Source: Flavobacteriaceae bacterium
GTDB taxonomy: Bacteria > Bacteroidota > Bacteroidia > Flavobacteriales > Flavobacteriaceae
Length of the DNA stretch: 60,318 bases
NCBI GenBank assembly: GCA_027490305.1
Contig: JAIXYI010000031.1
Location: forward strand, 1 to 60,318
Reading direction: 5' to 3'
Shown here: in pieces, positions 19,017-28,595 of the stretch
How positions within the stretch are numbered: the first letter of the stretch is position 1
How the letters are laid out: the number at the start of each line of letters is the position of its first letter
Notes under the pieces: generated by a model
Databases searched by the model: none
What the model was told of the DNA's origin: nothing
The model's input: the letters and a program-made list of their open reading frames with translations, nothing else
Program-made: the position numbers and the translations under genes

Positions 19017-19925
19017 TTATACGTTAATCACCCGTGACGCATTCCGGAGGTCTTTCCCCTTCTCAAAGAAGAAATCAATGCGCCCCAGGTTAACACCGTA
19101 GCAGCCCACCTGGTTTACGATCACATCCTGACCATCAAGATTCTTCACGATCGTGGGCTTATCGAGGAATGTATGCGTGTGTCCGCCGATAATGAGGTCG
19201 ATATCGCGTGTTTTCGCTGCCAACGTCATATCGCAGACTTTAGTCGGATCGTTTTTATAGGCATACCCAATATGCGAGAGCGCAATCACGAGGTCGCAGC
19301 CCTCTTCGTGTTTGAGGGTACGTGCCATATCGGTCGCGATTTCAATCGGATCACGATACACGGTTTCTTTATAGTTCCGCGGGTCTACCAGCCCTTTCAG
19401 TTCTACACCTAATCCGAAGATGCCTACTTTTATTCCTTTTTTACGGAAAATGCGATAGGGTTTAACTATGCCGTCCAGAACAGTATTCCGGAAATCATAG
19501 TTCGCCGATACAAAGCCGAATTTCGCATGGGGGAGTTGTTTGTAAAACCCTTCGATTCCGTTGTCAAAATCGTGATTGCCAAGGGTAGCAAGGTCGTAGC
19601 CCAGCATCGACATCAGTTTCATTTCCAGTTCCCCTCCGTAATAATTAAAGTAGGGAGTTCCCTGAAAAATGTCGCCCGCATCCAGCAAAAGCACATTGTC
19701 GTTTTCTCGTCGGATGGCGTCAATGATAGCCGCCCGTCGCGATACGCCGCCCATATTCGGGTTTTTGGGATCGTTGGAAGGCAGCGGATCTACATGGCTA
19801 TGGACGTCATTCGTATGCAATACCGTTAGGTGAATGCCTTTGTCGGGCGCAAACGACATAAGTCCGGACCCGGCAATCACTACCGATGCCGCCGCTGATT
19901 TCTGGATGAATTCGCGCCTTTGCAT
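19017..19925 (-). CDS. Metallophosphatase, N-terminal half of a split 5'-nucleotidase
   Basis: 302 residues with a twin-arginine-like signal (MQRREFIQKSAAAS) and the complete two-metal site of the UshA/5'-nucleotidase phosphatase domain: LHTNDVHSH, DAGDIFQG, TLGNHDFDNG, LSHIGY and GGHTHT. The substrate-binding C-terminal domain is missing here and is coded by the gene directly upstream. Together the pair should remove phosphate from nucleotides outside the inner membrane. The start ATG shares one base with the stop of the upstream gene (TAATG), so translation is coupled. Confidence 0.9.
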   Translation of the reverse strand: MQRREFIQKSAAASVVIAGSGLMSFAPDKGIHLTVLHTNDVHSHVDPLPSNDPKNPNMGGVSRRAAIIDAIRRENDNVLLLDAGDIFQGTPYFNYYGGELEMKLMSMLGYDLATLGNHDFDNGIEGFYKQLPHAKFGFVSANYDFRNTVLDGIVKPYRIFRKKGIKVGIFGLGVELKGLVDPRNYKETVYRDPIEIATDMARTLKHEEGCDLVIALSHIGYAYKNDPTKVCDMTLAAKTRDIDLIIGGHTHTFLDKPTIVKNLDGQDVIVNQVGCYGVNLGRIDFFFEKGKDLRNASRVINV

Positions 19926-20704
19926 TATTTTTCCACTGTTATACGGGGTTCATATCGGGTTTTGAGGGTCCGGCTTTTCCGGAAATAATCCATCAACACG
20001 TTCCGTAATTTGTAATCGAGTGTAAGGGTGGGTTGGCCCTGAAAGAAGACCATGTTGTCGCCACCGTTCGAAAGGTAGTCGGATGTCAGTACCTGGTACG
20101 ACGTGTTTTCCTGTAACGGAACACCCTGAACGGCAATATCCTGCGCTTTTCCAGACGCATTAATCGTAAAGGAAAGGCCGGATAACGGATGCGGTTTCTT
20201 TTCCCGAATGATATAATCGACCAACTCTTTTACAGCGTTTGTAGGCATCGCTACGACCACCAGGCTGTTTTCAAAGGGCATCACTTCGAAGACGGATCCT
20301 ACCGTTACATTTCCTTTTCCGATGCTGGCACGGATACCCCCGTGGTTGAGGAGGCAAAAATCGAGGTGGCTGCCGGTTCTTTTTACGAAAATACTGTCGC
20401 CCTGCACCATCGATGCGTCGGCCATCAGGCACCCGATGTTGGTCTGCCATTCACCTGTTGTTTTTTCAAGTGGTTCCGGAGCGAACGCTAAAACGGTTGC
20501 AAGGTCTTTTTCCATCGCCGCCCGGTACGGTTGGATCGTCGCTTCAAGTGAAGCGGGTGCGCCCGCCGTTTCTGTTACCGGAAGACGTTTGCCTTCGATC
20601 AGGGTCGGATGGTAGACCGAATGGCAACCCCAGAAGACAAGTATTGTTAAGAATAAAACAAAAAGTTTCGGTGAAACCTGATGTTTTTTTAGTTTTACGG
20701 CCAT
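19925..20704 (-). CDS. 5'-nucleotidase C-terminal domain lipoprotein
   Basis: 259 residues with a lipoprotein-like signal (VFWGC, Cys about 27) and the UshA C-terminal domain: TNIGCLMADAS, NHGGIRASIGKGNVTVGSVFEVMPFENSLVVV and SDYLSNGGDNMVFF. This domain binds the nucleoside part. It has no metal site of its own and must work with the metallophosphatase coded next. The domain order in the operon is the reverse of the order in single-chain enzymes. Confidence 0.88.
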   Translation of the reverse strand: MAVKLKKHQVSPKLFVLFLTILVFWGCHSVYHPTLIEGKRLPVTETAGAPASLEATIQPYRAAMEKDLATVLAFAPEPLEKTTGEWQTNIGCLMADASMVQGDSIFVKRTGSHLDFCLLNHGGIRASIGKGNVTVGSVFEVMPFENSLVVVAMPTNAVKELVDYIIREKKPHPLSGLSFTINASGKAQDIAVQGVPLQENTSYQVLTSDYLSNGGDNMVFFQGQPTLTLDYKLRNVLMDYFRKSRTLKTRYEPRITVEK

Positions 20705-20748
20705 TTGACGCCAGGGAATCTATACATTTGTAATAAGGTAAAAGTAGT

Positions 20749-21267
20749 ATGTTTTTACGTTTTTTGAAGGAGTTTTTCTTAAAAAGAAAGTTAAAAAACA
20801 GCTTTGCCAACGTAAAGCCGGAGCGGGTTTCGGGCGCTATCCGAAGCGTGGGCCTGCTGCTCGACGAGAGCTATCTCGATTCACGCGAGGCCGTACTGGA
20901 TGAATTAGCCGCCAACGGCATTGAGCGTAACACGATCCAGGTGCTTGCCTTCCGCGACCGCATCCGCAAACAGGAAACGTTCGATTATCCGGTGTTTGGT
21001 TGGAAGGATATCAGTTGGTCAGGAGCCATACTAAAACAGGATGTCAATACGTTTTCTGGGCAACCGTTCGATCTTTTGGTAAGTTACTATGACATAGAGA
21101 AGACTCCGCTGATGCTTGTAACGCAACAGTCAAAGGCCGCCTTTAAAGCCGGTTTCTCAACCGTTGACAAACGGTTAAACCACCTGACCATAACCACTGT
21201 CGCCGAAAACCATCCCGTTTTCGTGACTGAATTGTTTCGATACTTGAAAATACTCCAGAAAATATGA
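20749..21267 (+). CDS. Conserved flavobacterial protein, probably DUF6913
   Basis: 172 residues with a basic N-terminus ([15 protein letters not shown]) and no clear membrane segment. The body ([25 protein letters not shown], then [32 protein letters not shown]) fits a family found upstream of dapA in flavobacteria. Its role is unknown. The stop overlaps the dapA start by four bases, which supports coupled translation. Confidence 0.75.
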   Translation: MFLRFLKEFFLKRKLKNSFANVKPERVSGAIRSVGLLLDESYLDSREAVLDELAANGIERNTIQVLAFRDRIRKQETFDYPVFGWKDISWSGAILKQDVNTFSGQPFDLLVSYYDIEKTPLMLVTQQSKAAFKAGFSTVDKRLNHLTITTVAENHPVFVTELFRYLKILQKI

Positions 21268-22166
21268 ACCGTTCCGTTTTTGTGGGCACCGGCGTAGCGC
21301 TGGTGACGCCATTTCGCGCTGACCTGTCCGTTGATACCGAAGCCCTGGCCCGCATTGTCGATTTTGTGACCGAAGGGGGAGTCGACTACCTTGTCGTTCT
21401 CGGTACAACCGGGGAGCCGGCTACCTTGACCGCCCAGGAAAAAGAACTGGTCATCACCACCATCGTCGAAGCCAACAAAGGGCGTCTTCCGTTGGTGTTG
21501 GGTGTAGGCGGCAACCATACCGCAGCCCTGGTCAACGAACTCCAAACCCGCGATCTTTCTGCCTTTAGTGCGATACTGTCGGTTTCGCCATACTATAATA
21601 AACCCACACAAGAGGGTATCTACCAGCATTTCAGTGCGATTGCGATAGCTTCGCCGCTACCTGTTATCCTCTATAATGTGCCTTCCCGCACCGGAAGCAA
21701 TGTGTTGCCGTCGACGGTGTTGCGGATCGCACGCGATTTTCCCAACGTCATCGCTGTGAAGGAAGCGGCGGGCGATATCGTTCAGGCGATGACGCTCATC
21801 AAAGACAAACCAGATGATTTCCTTGTTATTTCAGGTGACGATATGCTGACCGTACCGATGACGCTGGCGGGCGGATCAGGAGTTATTTCCGTGATTGGGG
21901 AAGGATTCCCGCGGGAGTTTTCCGATATGGTACGCCTTGCACTCGATCGTAAAGTCGACGAAGCGTACGCCCTGCATTACCGCCTTTCGGATGCCATCGA
22001 CATGATTTTCGAACAGGGGAGTCCCGCCGGAATAAAAGAGATCCACAAAAAGCTCGGGTTATCCGGAAATACCGTGCGTCTTCCGTTGGTTAATGTCGAT
22101 CAGAACCTCGCATCACGGCTTCACGCGGTGGTCGACGAACTGGCAGCCGTTCCGTCACGGTCGTAG
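21264..22166 (+). CDS. dapA: 4-hydroxy-tetrahydrodipicolinate synthase
   Basis: 300 residues. Condenses pyruvate with aspartate semialdehyde in lysine and diaminopimelate synthesis. Visible: [10 protein letters not shown] start, [10 protein letters not shown] (substrate binding), YYNKPTQEG (Tyr relay), [11 protein letters not shown] and the Schiff-base Lys in [10 protein letters not shown], then ISGDDM. It supplies peptidoglycan precursor, consistent with the envelope theme of the region. Confidence 0.94.
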   Translation: MNRSVFVGTGVALVTPFRADLSVDTEALARIVDFVTEGGVDYLVVLGTTGEPATLTAQEKELVITTIVEANKGRLPLVLGVGGNHTAALVNELQTRDLSAFSAILSVSPYYNKPTQEGIYQHFSAIAIASPLPVILYNVPSRTGSNVLPSTVLRIARDFPNVIAVKEAAGDIVQAMTLIKDKPDDFLVISGDDMLTVPMTLAGGSGVISVIGEGFPREFSDMVRLALDRKVDEAYALHYRLSDAIDMIFEQGSPAGIKEIHKKLGLSGNTVRLPLVNVDQNLASRLHAVVDELAAVPSRS

Positions 22167-22180
22167 TCCAAAAAATTGTT

Positions 22181-22209
22181 TTGTAGTCTGTGATTAATAA
22201 CTAAATTTG
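22181..22209 (+). promoter_or_regulatory. Promoter of bamD and following genes
   Basis: TTG at 22181-22183 and TAAATTTG at 22202-22209, 18 bases apart. The leader to the ATG at 22258 is about 45 bases. Confidence 0.7.
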
Positions 22210-22257
22210 CCGTCTGGTTTTTGGCGAACTTTTGTTCGCCCATATCCGGTTTTGCCC

Positions 22258-23052
22258 ATGAAAAAACTCATTGCGTTACTTATTGTCTTGACGGTGCTGA
22301 CTTCATGTAGTCCGTACCAAAAAGCGCTTAAATCCGAGGACATTGCCTTCAAATACGAAGTGGCTACGTCCATGTACGAAAAGGGTAAATGGGACAAGGC
22401 CATCCGGTTGTTCGAGCAGATCGCACCGTCCTATCAGGGAAAAGCCCAGGCCGAAAAGCTGTTTTACATGTATTCGAAGTCGTTCTTCAACTCCAAACAG
22501 TATTATTCCGCCGGCTACCAGTTCGATAAGTTTGTAAGCAGCTATCCGAGAAGCGAAAAAGTAGAGGAAGCCGCCTTCCTTTCCGCAAAAAGCTACTCGA
22601 TGTTGTCGCCCCGCTACAGCCTTGACCAGGTCGATACGTATAAAGCAATTGACAAGCTACAGGCATTCATCGACAACTATCCGAATTCGGAATTCATGCG
22701 CGACGCCAACGCTATTGCGAAGGAATTGCGTGAGAAACTCGAGAAGAAGAGCTTCGAGGTGGCACGCCAGTACAATACCATCATGGACTATAAGGCAGCC
22801 CTTGTAGCGCTTGATAATTTCATACAGGATTACCCGGGAACGCCCTATAAAGAGGAGGCCTTATACTACCGTCTCGATTCGGCCTACAACCTGGCGATCA
22901 ACAGTATTACCTCAAAAATGCAGGAACGGCTTGTGACGGCGAAGGCCGCATATAACGCGCTTATCAAGTTCAAAGCCGATACGAAATACCGCGGTGAAGC
23001 AGACGAGATGCTTGCGCGGATTGAAACTGATTTAAAACAATTTTCTAAATAA
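22258..23052 (+). CDS. bamD: Outer membrane protein assembly factor BamD
   Basis: 264 residues: lipoprotein signal (MKKLIALLIVLTVLTSC) and TPR-like helices: YEKGKWDKAIRLFEQI, SAGYQFDKFVSSYPRSEKVEEAAFLSAKSY, LQAFIDNYPNSEFMRDANA, LVALDNFIQDYPGTPYKEEALYYR. BamD is the essential partner of BamA in beta-barrel insertion. I chose 22258 because it gives a clean lipoprotein signal; an earlier ATG at 22207 falls in the predicted leader. Confidence 0.9.
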   Translation: MKKLIALLIVLTVLTSCSPYQKALKSEDIAFKYEVATSMYEKGKWDKAIRLFEQIAPSYQGKAQAEKLFYMYSKSFFNSKQYYSAGYQFDKFVSSYPRSEKVEEAAFLSAKSYSMLSPRYSLDQVDTYKAIDKLQAFIDNYPNSEFMRDANAIAKELREKLEKKSFEVARQYNTIMDYKAALVALDNFIQDYPGTPYKEEALYYRLDSAYNLAINSITSKMQERLVTAKAAYNALIKFKADTKYRGEADEMLARIETDLKQFSK

Positions 23053-23061
23053 GAGAGCATC

Positions 23062-23379
23062 ATGGATCTTAAGAAAACCAATGCGCCGGTCAATACGGTA
23101 ACGTATAACAAGAGCGTGATCGAGAAGCCGACAGGAAACGTGTACGAGGCCATTACCATCATGGCAAAGCGTGCCAACCAGATCAACGCTGAGATCAAGA
23201 AAGAGCTGACCGAGAAATTGGAAGAGTTTGCGACCTATAACGACAGCCTCGAAGAAATCTTCGAAAACAAAGAGCAGATCGAAGTGTCGAAATTCTACGA
23301 AAAGCTACCAAAGCCGCATGCACTTGCGGTTCAGGAATGGATTGACGGTAAGATCTACTACCGGGATACCACTAAATAA
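23062..23379 (+). CDS. DNA-directed RNA polymerase omega/Rpb6-like subunit
   Basis: 105 residues, acidic-basic and soluble. The block GNVYEAITIMAKRANQINAEIKKELTEKLEEF matches the Bacteroidota form of omega (Rpb6 superfamily), which helps assemble RNA polymerase. It lies 9 bases after bamD and 2 bases before coaBC, a gene order conserved in flavobacteria and similar to the rpoZ-coaBC neighbourhood elsewhere. Confidence 0.85.
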   Translation: MDLKKTNAPVNTVTYNKSVIEKPTGNVYEAITIMAKRANQINAEIKKELTEKLEEFATYNDSLEEIFENKEQIEVSKFYEKLPKPHALAVQEWIDGKIYYRDTTK

Positions 23380-23381
23380 CG

Positions 23382-24593
23382 ATGTCGGTTTTACGCGGTA
23401 GGAATATCATACTGGGCGTGTCCGGTGGAATCGCCGCGTACAAAACGGCGCCCTTGGTGCGACTTCTCGTGAAAGCGGGAGCGCAGGTCAGGGTTGTCAT
23501 GACACCAGCGGCGCGCGATTTCGTGACGCCGCTTACGCTTTCTACCCTGTCCAAACATCCGGTCTATTCCGATTTCTACGATCAGGAAGATTCGGGTGCC
23601 GGCTGGCACAACCACGTCGAAATGGGCCTTTGGGGTGACCTGATGCTGATCGCACCTGCAACAGCCAATACGCTTTCGAAAATGGCCAACGGCAACTGTG
23701 ATAACCTACTACTCGCGGTTTACCTGTCGGCCAAGTGTCCGGTGTATGTCGCACCCGCCATGGACCTCGATATGTACCGCCATCCGTCTACACATGAGAG
23801 CTTTACCGCGCTTGAGCGATTTGGCGTAACGATTATCCCGGCGGAAAGTGGTGAATTGGCGAGCGGGTTGCAGGGAGAAGGACGAATGGCAGAACCGGAG
23901 AACATCGTTTCTTTTTTAGAACGCGATATTGAAGGGAAATTGCCCCTCCGCGGAAAGAAAGTGCTTATTACGGCGGGTCCTACATACGAAGCGATTGATC
24001 CCGTACGTTTTATAGGAAACCATGCGTCTGGAAAGATGGGATATGACATTGCCGAAAGTGCCCTGAAGCAAGGAGCGCATGTTACGTTGGTGTCAGGTCC
24101 GACCCACCTTTCGATGGCGCATCCACAACTGGATCTCGTGCGAGTGACGTCTGCCCGGCAGATGTACGACGCCTGTAATGAGGTATTTCCCGCGATGGAT
24201 GTCTTCATTGCCGCTGCCGCCGTCGCCGACTATCGTCCGAAGTTTCCGGCCGACCGTAAAATCAAAAAGGCAGATGAGACGCTGTCGATCGAACTCGAGA
24301 AAACCGACGATATCCTGGCTTCGCTGGGCCGTCATAAGCAACAGCAGTTCGTCATCGGATTTGCTCTCGAAACCGACAACGAAATCGAACACGCCAAGCA
24401 GAAAATCCAAAAGAAAAACCTCGACCTGATTGTGCTCAATTCGCTTCGTGACGAAGGGGCCGGATTTGGAAAACCCACGAATAAAGTCACGTTTATTGAC
24501 GCCGACTTCCGAATCGAAGCGATGGAACTGAAATCCAAAGAAGAGGTGGCCGACGATATAGTAGAAAAGGTAATACAACATTTCCATGCGTAG
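23382..24593 (+). CDS. coaBC: Bifunctional phosphopantothenoylcysteine decarboxylase/phosphopantothenate-cysteine ligase
   Basis: 403 residues. The N-terminal flavoprotein CoaC domain (about 5-180) shows GVSGGIAAYK, APATANTLSKMANGNCDNLL and PAMDLDMYRHP; the C-terminal CoaB ligase domain (about 185-400) shows ITAGPTYEAIDPVRFIGNHASGKMG and FIAAAAVADYRPK. Two consecutive steps of coenzyme A synthesis. The last step enzyme, coaE, is also in this window (36872). Its end overlaps the next gene by eight bases. Confidence 0.96.
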   Translation: MSVLRGRNIILGVSGGIAAYKTAPLVRLLVKAGAQVRVVMTPAARDFVTPLTLSTLSKHPVYSDFYDQEDSGAGWHNHVEMGLWGDLMLIAPATANTLSKMANGNCDNLLLAVYLSAKCPVYVAPAMDLDMYRHPSTHESFTALERFGVTIIPAESGELASGLQGEGRMAEPENIVSFLERDIEGKLPLRGKKVLITAGPTYEAIDPVRFIGNHASGKMGYDIAESALKQGAHVTLVSGPTHLSMAHPQLDLVRVTSARQMYDACNEVFPAMDVFIAAAAVADYRPKFPADRKIKKADETLSIELEKTDDILASLGRHKQQQFVIGFALETDNEIEHAKQKIQKKNLDLIVLNSLRDEGAGFGKPTNKVTFIDADFRIEAMELKSKEEVADDIVEKVIQHFHA

Positions 24594-25470
24594 AGTACTC
24601 GCCATCCTATTGTTCCTGGCATTGCCGGCCGCGGCACAGGAGCTCAATTGTACGGTTCAGATCAATTCGGACAAGGTACAGCAAACCAACCAGCAGATAT
24701 TCAAGACACTGGAAAAGTCACTGGCGGAATTGATAAACAAAACTAAATGGACCAACCAGACATTTCGCCAAAAGGAACGCATCGAGTGCACGTTTTTCAT
24801 CACGGTGAATGCGTATGCCTCCGACCAGTTTTCAGGCACGTTGCAGGTGCAGTCGTCACGCCCGGTCTATGGTTCGACCTATTCGACGCCTGTTTTCAAC
24901 TTCAATGACAAGGATATCAACTTCCGCTACGTCGAATTTGAGAATCTGATCTACAACCCTAACAGTTTCGACTCGAACCTCGTATCGCTCGTGGCGTTTT
25001 ACAGCTACATGATCCTGGCAATGGACGCGGATACTTTTTCGCCACTCGGAGGGACACAATATTATGAAACGGCGCAATCCATCGTGGCATTGGCCCAACA
25101 GGGAGGTTTCAAAGGATGGAGCCAGGCAGACGGCAACCAGAATCGGTTTTTTCTCGCCAACGATATGTTGTCGGGCACCTTTGAGCCGATTCGGAATGCT
25201 ATGTACACCTATCATCTGGAAGGTCTCGACGTGATGGCCGATAACCAAAAGGCAGGCAAGGAAAAGATAAAAGCAGCGTTGCAGGAACTCGGGAAATTGT
25301 ATTCCGTTCGACCCAACGCCTTCCTTACCCGCGTGTTTTTCGATGCCAAAGCGGATGAGATACAGACGCTTTTCTCAGGAGGTCCGTCTACCGATATTTC
25401 TGGCTTACAGGAACTTTTGACCCGCATCTCACCGATGAACGCGTCCAACTGGACAGCCATTAAAAATTAG
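24586..25470 (+). CDS. porD: DUF4835 protein, type IX secretion protein PorD-like
   Basis: 294 residues with a signal peptide (MRRVLAILLFLALPAAAQ). ELNCTVQINSDKVQQTNQQIFKTLEKSLAELIN at the mature N-terminus, the YVEFENLIYNPNSFDSNLVSLVAFYSYMILAMDADTF block and the C-terminal SPMNASNWTAIKN are typical of DUF4835, assigned as PorD in T9SS work on Porphyromonas. It is exported, but its exact place in the secretion machine is not settled. It sits between coaBC (8-base overlap) and recN. Confidence 0.82.
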   Translation: MRRVLAILLFLALPAAAQELNCTVQINSDKVQQTNQQIFKTLEKSLAELINKTKWTNQTFRQKERIECTFFITVNAYASDQFSGTLQVQSSRPVYGSTYSTPVFNFNDKDINFRYVEFENLIYNPNSFDSNLVSLVAFYSYMILAMDADTFSPLGGTQYYETAQSIVALAQQGGFKGWSQADGNQNRFFLANDMLSGTFEPIRNAMYTYHLEGLDVMADNQKAGKEKIKAALQELGKLYSVRPNAFLTRVFFDAKADEIQTLFSGGPSTDISGLQELLTRISPMNASNWTAIKN

Positions 25471-25504
25471 TATCTTTAGATCGGCAACGCCCGCTTCAAA
25501 CAAG

Positions 25505-27157
25505 ATGCTGCAATTTCTTTCCATTCGCAATTTCGCGCTGATCGAGAAGACCGAAATCCACTTTTCGGACGGTTTTTCCGTAATTACCGGTGAAACCGGT
25601 GCGGGAAAGTCGATTTTGTTGGGCGCACTTGGCCATGTTCTCGGAAAACGGGCGGACTTATCCTCGCTCATGGACAAAGAAGAGAAGTGTGTCATCGAGG
25701 CCCATTTCGATCTTTCCGGATACGAACTCGAATCGTTCTTCGAAACCCATGGCCTCGATTATGACACGCATACCATCCTGCGACGGGAGATATTACCATC
25801 GGGAAAATCGCGCGCGTTCGTGAACGATTCCCCCGTGACACTTCCGGATTTGCAGGAACTCGGAAGCTATCTCATTGATATCCATTCCCAACAACAAACC
25901 CGCACGCTTTCTGACGAAACGGTGCAATTGGAGATTCTTGATACCCTGGCCGGACAACGCCCGGTTGTGGAAGCCTTCCGAAAGCGGTTGGATCAACTCA
26001 AATCGGATCGTCGCGAGCGGCAACGGTGGGTTGACCAGTTATCGACCGCACAACGCGATGCGGATTACAACCAGTATTTACTCGAGGAATTGCGCCAAGC
26101 ACAACTTCGCGACGGCTTGCAGGAAGAATGGGAGCAGGCACTGCACGAACTGGGTGGTGCCGAAACGATAAAGGAAGCATTAGGCCGGTCGGTGGCCTCC
26201 GTTTTCTCAGATGAGGTAGGCATTCGGGCCCAGCTTCGGGACGTACGCTCTTCGTTGCAGAAAATCGCTGCTTTCAACACCGGATATGCCGAACTGCTCG
26301 AACGGGTCACGCAAACCGAGATTGAGATCGACGACATCGGCCGCGAAATGGAGGCCGCCCTTAGCCGCGTCAACGATGATCCGTCGGAGTTGCAACGGGT
26401 GGAAGAACGCCTTCGCGTGCTTTACGATTTGCAGCGCAAGCACCAGGTCACCACCGTGGCGGCACTGCTTGAAATACAGGAAAGACTGGAGACAGAAGTA
26501 TTGTCGGGGGATGCCTGTGAAGCCGCTATTGCCGAACTCGACCAGAAGATTGCCCAACACGAAGCCGAACTTTCAGAACATGCCGCTGCGCTGCATGCGG
26601 GACGGCAGGGAGCCATACCGAATATCCAAACACAAATGGAAACCCTATTGGCGCAGCTTGGGATGCCGCACGCCCATTTCGACATCCGCCTGACAGACGC
26701 CGATGCGTTTCGTCCGGATGGTAAAGACGAGATCCGTTGGTTGTTCTCGGCCAATAAGGGAACGGCGCCCGGTTTGCTTTCCAAGACCGCATCGGGTGGC
26801 GAGATGTCGCGAATCATGCTGGTTGTGAAGGCTATCCTATCGGGTTATCGCCAATTACCGACCATCATCTTTGACGAAATTGACACGGGCGTATCGGGCG
26901 AGGTGGCCGGACAAGTAGGACGCATCCTGGAGCAGATGGGCGAGGGGATGCAGGTTATCGCCATTACGCATCTTCCGCAGATTGCCGCGAAAGGCCGACA
27001 ACACTTCCGGGTATTCAAAAAGACGGAAGGGGAGCGCACGATTTCCGGACTTGAGTTGCTGTCGGAAGAAGGGCGCATCGGGGAAATTGCCGAGATGTTA
27101 TCTGGCAAAGCCCCATCGGAATCGGCACTTGCACATGCCCGGACACTCCTTAATTGA
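25505..27157 (+). CDS. recN: DNA repair protein RecN
   Basis: 550 residues, an SMC-like ATPase: LSIRNFALIEKTEIHF start, Walker A GETGAGKSILLGAL (about 31-44), central coiled-coil arms (about 155-370, rich in Glu/Arg/Leu), the signature block LLSKTASGGEMSRIMLVVKAIL, Walker B IFDEIDTGVSGEVA and ITHLPQIAAK. It acts in double-strand break repair. A TATCTTTA sequence just before the start may be a weak promoter. Confidence 0.95.
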   Translation: MLQFLSIRNFALIEKTEIHFSDGFSVITGETGAGKSILLGALGHVLGKRADLSSLMDKEEKCVIEAHFDLSGYELESFFETHGLDYDTHTILRREILPSGKSRAFVNDSPVTLPDLQELGSYLIDIHSQQQTRTLSDETVQLEILDTLAGQRPVVEAFRKRLDQLKSDRRERQRWVDQLSTAQRDADYNQYLLEELRQAQLRDGLQEEWEQALHELGGAETIKEALGRSVASVFSDEVGIRAQLRDVRSSLQKIAAFNTGYAELLERVTQTEIEIDDIGREMEAALSRVNDDPSELQRVEERLRVLYDLQRKHQVTTVAALLEIQERLETEVLSGDACEAAIAELDQKIAQHEAELSEHAAALHAGRQGAIPNIQTQMETLLAQLGMPHAHFDIRLTDADAFRPDGKDEIRWLFSANKGTAPGLLSKTASGGEMSRIMLVVKAILSGYRQLPTIIFDEIDTGVSGEVAGQVGRILEQMGEGMQVIAITHLPQIAAKGRQHFRVFKKTEGERTISGLELLSEEGRIGEIAEMLSGKAPSESALAHARTLLN

Positions 27158-27165
27158 AAACACAA

Positions 27166-27173
27166 TATCTTTG
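27166..27173 (+). promoter_or_regulatory. -7 element of the fabV promoter
   Basis: TATCTTTG, exact TAnnTTTG, 22 bases before the ATG. No TTG lies at the expected upstream distance, so only half of the promoter is supported. Confidence 0.45.
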
Positions 27174-27195
27174 TCAGACATAAATCTTTAGAAAC

Positions 27196-28383
27196 ATGAT
27201 CATCGAACCGAGAATGAGGGGCTTCATCTGCACAACAGCCCATCCAAAAGGCTGTGAACAGAACGTCCGGAATCAAATAGCGTATATTCAATCAAAAGGC
27301 GGGGTCAACGGCCCTAAGCGAGTGCTTGTCATCGGCGCTTCGACGGGTTTTGGCCTGGCATCCCGGATCACCAGCGCGTTCGGTTCGGGCGCGGCGACCA
27401 TCGGTGTGTTTTTTGAAAAAGAACCGGCAGAAGGCAAAACAGCGTCTCCGGGTTGGTACAATTCCGCTGCGTTTGAAACCTGTGCGCAGGAAGCGGGATT
27501 ATATGCGAAGAGCATCAATGGCGACGCGTTCTCAAATGAAGTAAAGGCGCAGGCGGCCGATTTGATCCGTAAAGACATGGGGCAGGTAGATTTGATTATT
27601 TACAGTCTGGCATCACCCGTTCGTCTTGACCCAACTACAGGCATACTGCACCGTTCGGTGTTGAAACCCATCGGACAGACCTACACCAACAAAACGGTTG
27701 ATTTCCATAGCGGAAAGGTGACAGAAGTATCGATTGCACCGGCCAATGAGGAAGATATTGCCAACACTGTGGCGGTTATGGGAGGGGATGACTGGCAGAT
27801 GTGGATGGCCTATCTTAAAAAGGAGAACTTGCTGGCGCCAGGAGCGACCACCGTCGCCTATTCATATATAGGTCCGGCGTTAACGGAAGCCGTATATCGG
27901 AAAGGCACTATCGGTCGTGCCAAAGACCATTTGGAAGCTACGGCCTTCCGCATTTCCGATGATTTGTCGGATATAGGAGGGAAGGCGTACGTCTCGGTAA
28001 ACAAGGCCCTTGTTACGCAGGCGAGTTCGGCGATTCCGGTTATACCGCTTTATATATCCCTTCTTTTCAAAATCATGAAGGCGAAAGGAACCCATGAGGG
28101 ATGTATCGAGCAGATCCATCGATTATATGCAGAGCGCCTTTATACCGCGGGAGAGGTGCCGGTGGATGCCGAAGGACGCATCCGCATCGACGATTGGGAG
28201 ATGGCTGTGGACGTACAGGAACAAGTGGCTGCGTTGTGGGTAACAGCAGATACTGAAAACCTGCCCGCTATCGGCGACCTGGAAGGATACCGCCGCGATT
28301 TTTACAACCTTTTCGGATTTGATGTGGATGGTGTTGATTATAAGGCGGATGCGAACGAAATGGTACCCATCGCGAGTATATAA
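27196..28383 (+). CDS. fabV: Trans-2-enoyl-ACP/CoA reductase (NADH), FabV type
   Basis: 395 residues. Last step of each fatty-acid elongation cycle. Visible: N-terminal PRMRGFICTTAHPKGCEQNV, the NADH-binding GASTGFGLASRI, SLASPVR, and the FabV active-site pattern Tyr-X8-Lys (YRKGTIGRAK, about residues 234-243). The size is typical. FabV is the common enoyl reductase in flavobacteria and is less sensitive to triclosan than FabI. A terminator follows. Confidence 0.94.
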   Translation: MIIEPRMRGFICTTAHPKGCEQNVRNQIAYIQSKGGVNGPKRVLVIGASTGFGLASRITSAFGSGAATIGVFFEKEPAEGKTASPGWYNSAAFETCAQEAGLYAKSINGDAFSNEVKAQAADLIRKDMGQVDLIIYSLASPVRLDPTTGILHRSVLKPIGQTYTNKTVDFHSGKVTEVSIAPANEEDIANTVAVMGGDDWQMWMAYLKKENLLAPGATTVAYSYIGPALTEAVYRKGTIGRAKDHLEATAFRISDDLSDIGGKAYVSVNKALVTQASSAIPVIPLYISLLFKIMKAKGTHEGCIEQIHRLYAERLYTAGEVPVDAEGRIRIDDWEMAVDVQEQVAALWVTADTENLPAIGDLEGYRRDFYNLFGFDVDGVDYKADANEMVPIASI

Positions 28384-28405
28384 CGTTTTTCTAAATAAAT
28401 GAGTC

Positions 28406-28434
28406 AAAACCCGGTTACATAGCCGGGTTTTTTT
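28406..28434 (+). terminator. Terminator after fabV
   Basis: AAAACCCGG/CCGGGTTTT stem with the loop TTACATAG and a T-run. Confidence 0.9.
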
Positions 28435-28595
28435 ATGTAGGAAAAACAAGAGTGTCAGCGCTCGTTAAATTTTACAATTGTCGGCCTTTTTGTTATAAAC
28501 ATCGAATTTTTCAAAAAATGTTGGTGAACCGTTTACAGAATTTTCAATAGTTTACTACATTAGCAACCATGTATAATCGCAAAACCTTTTATTAA

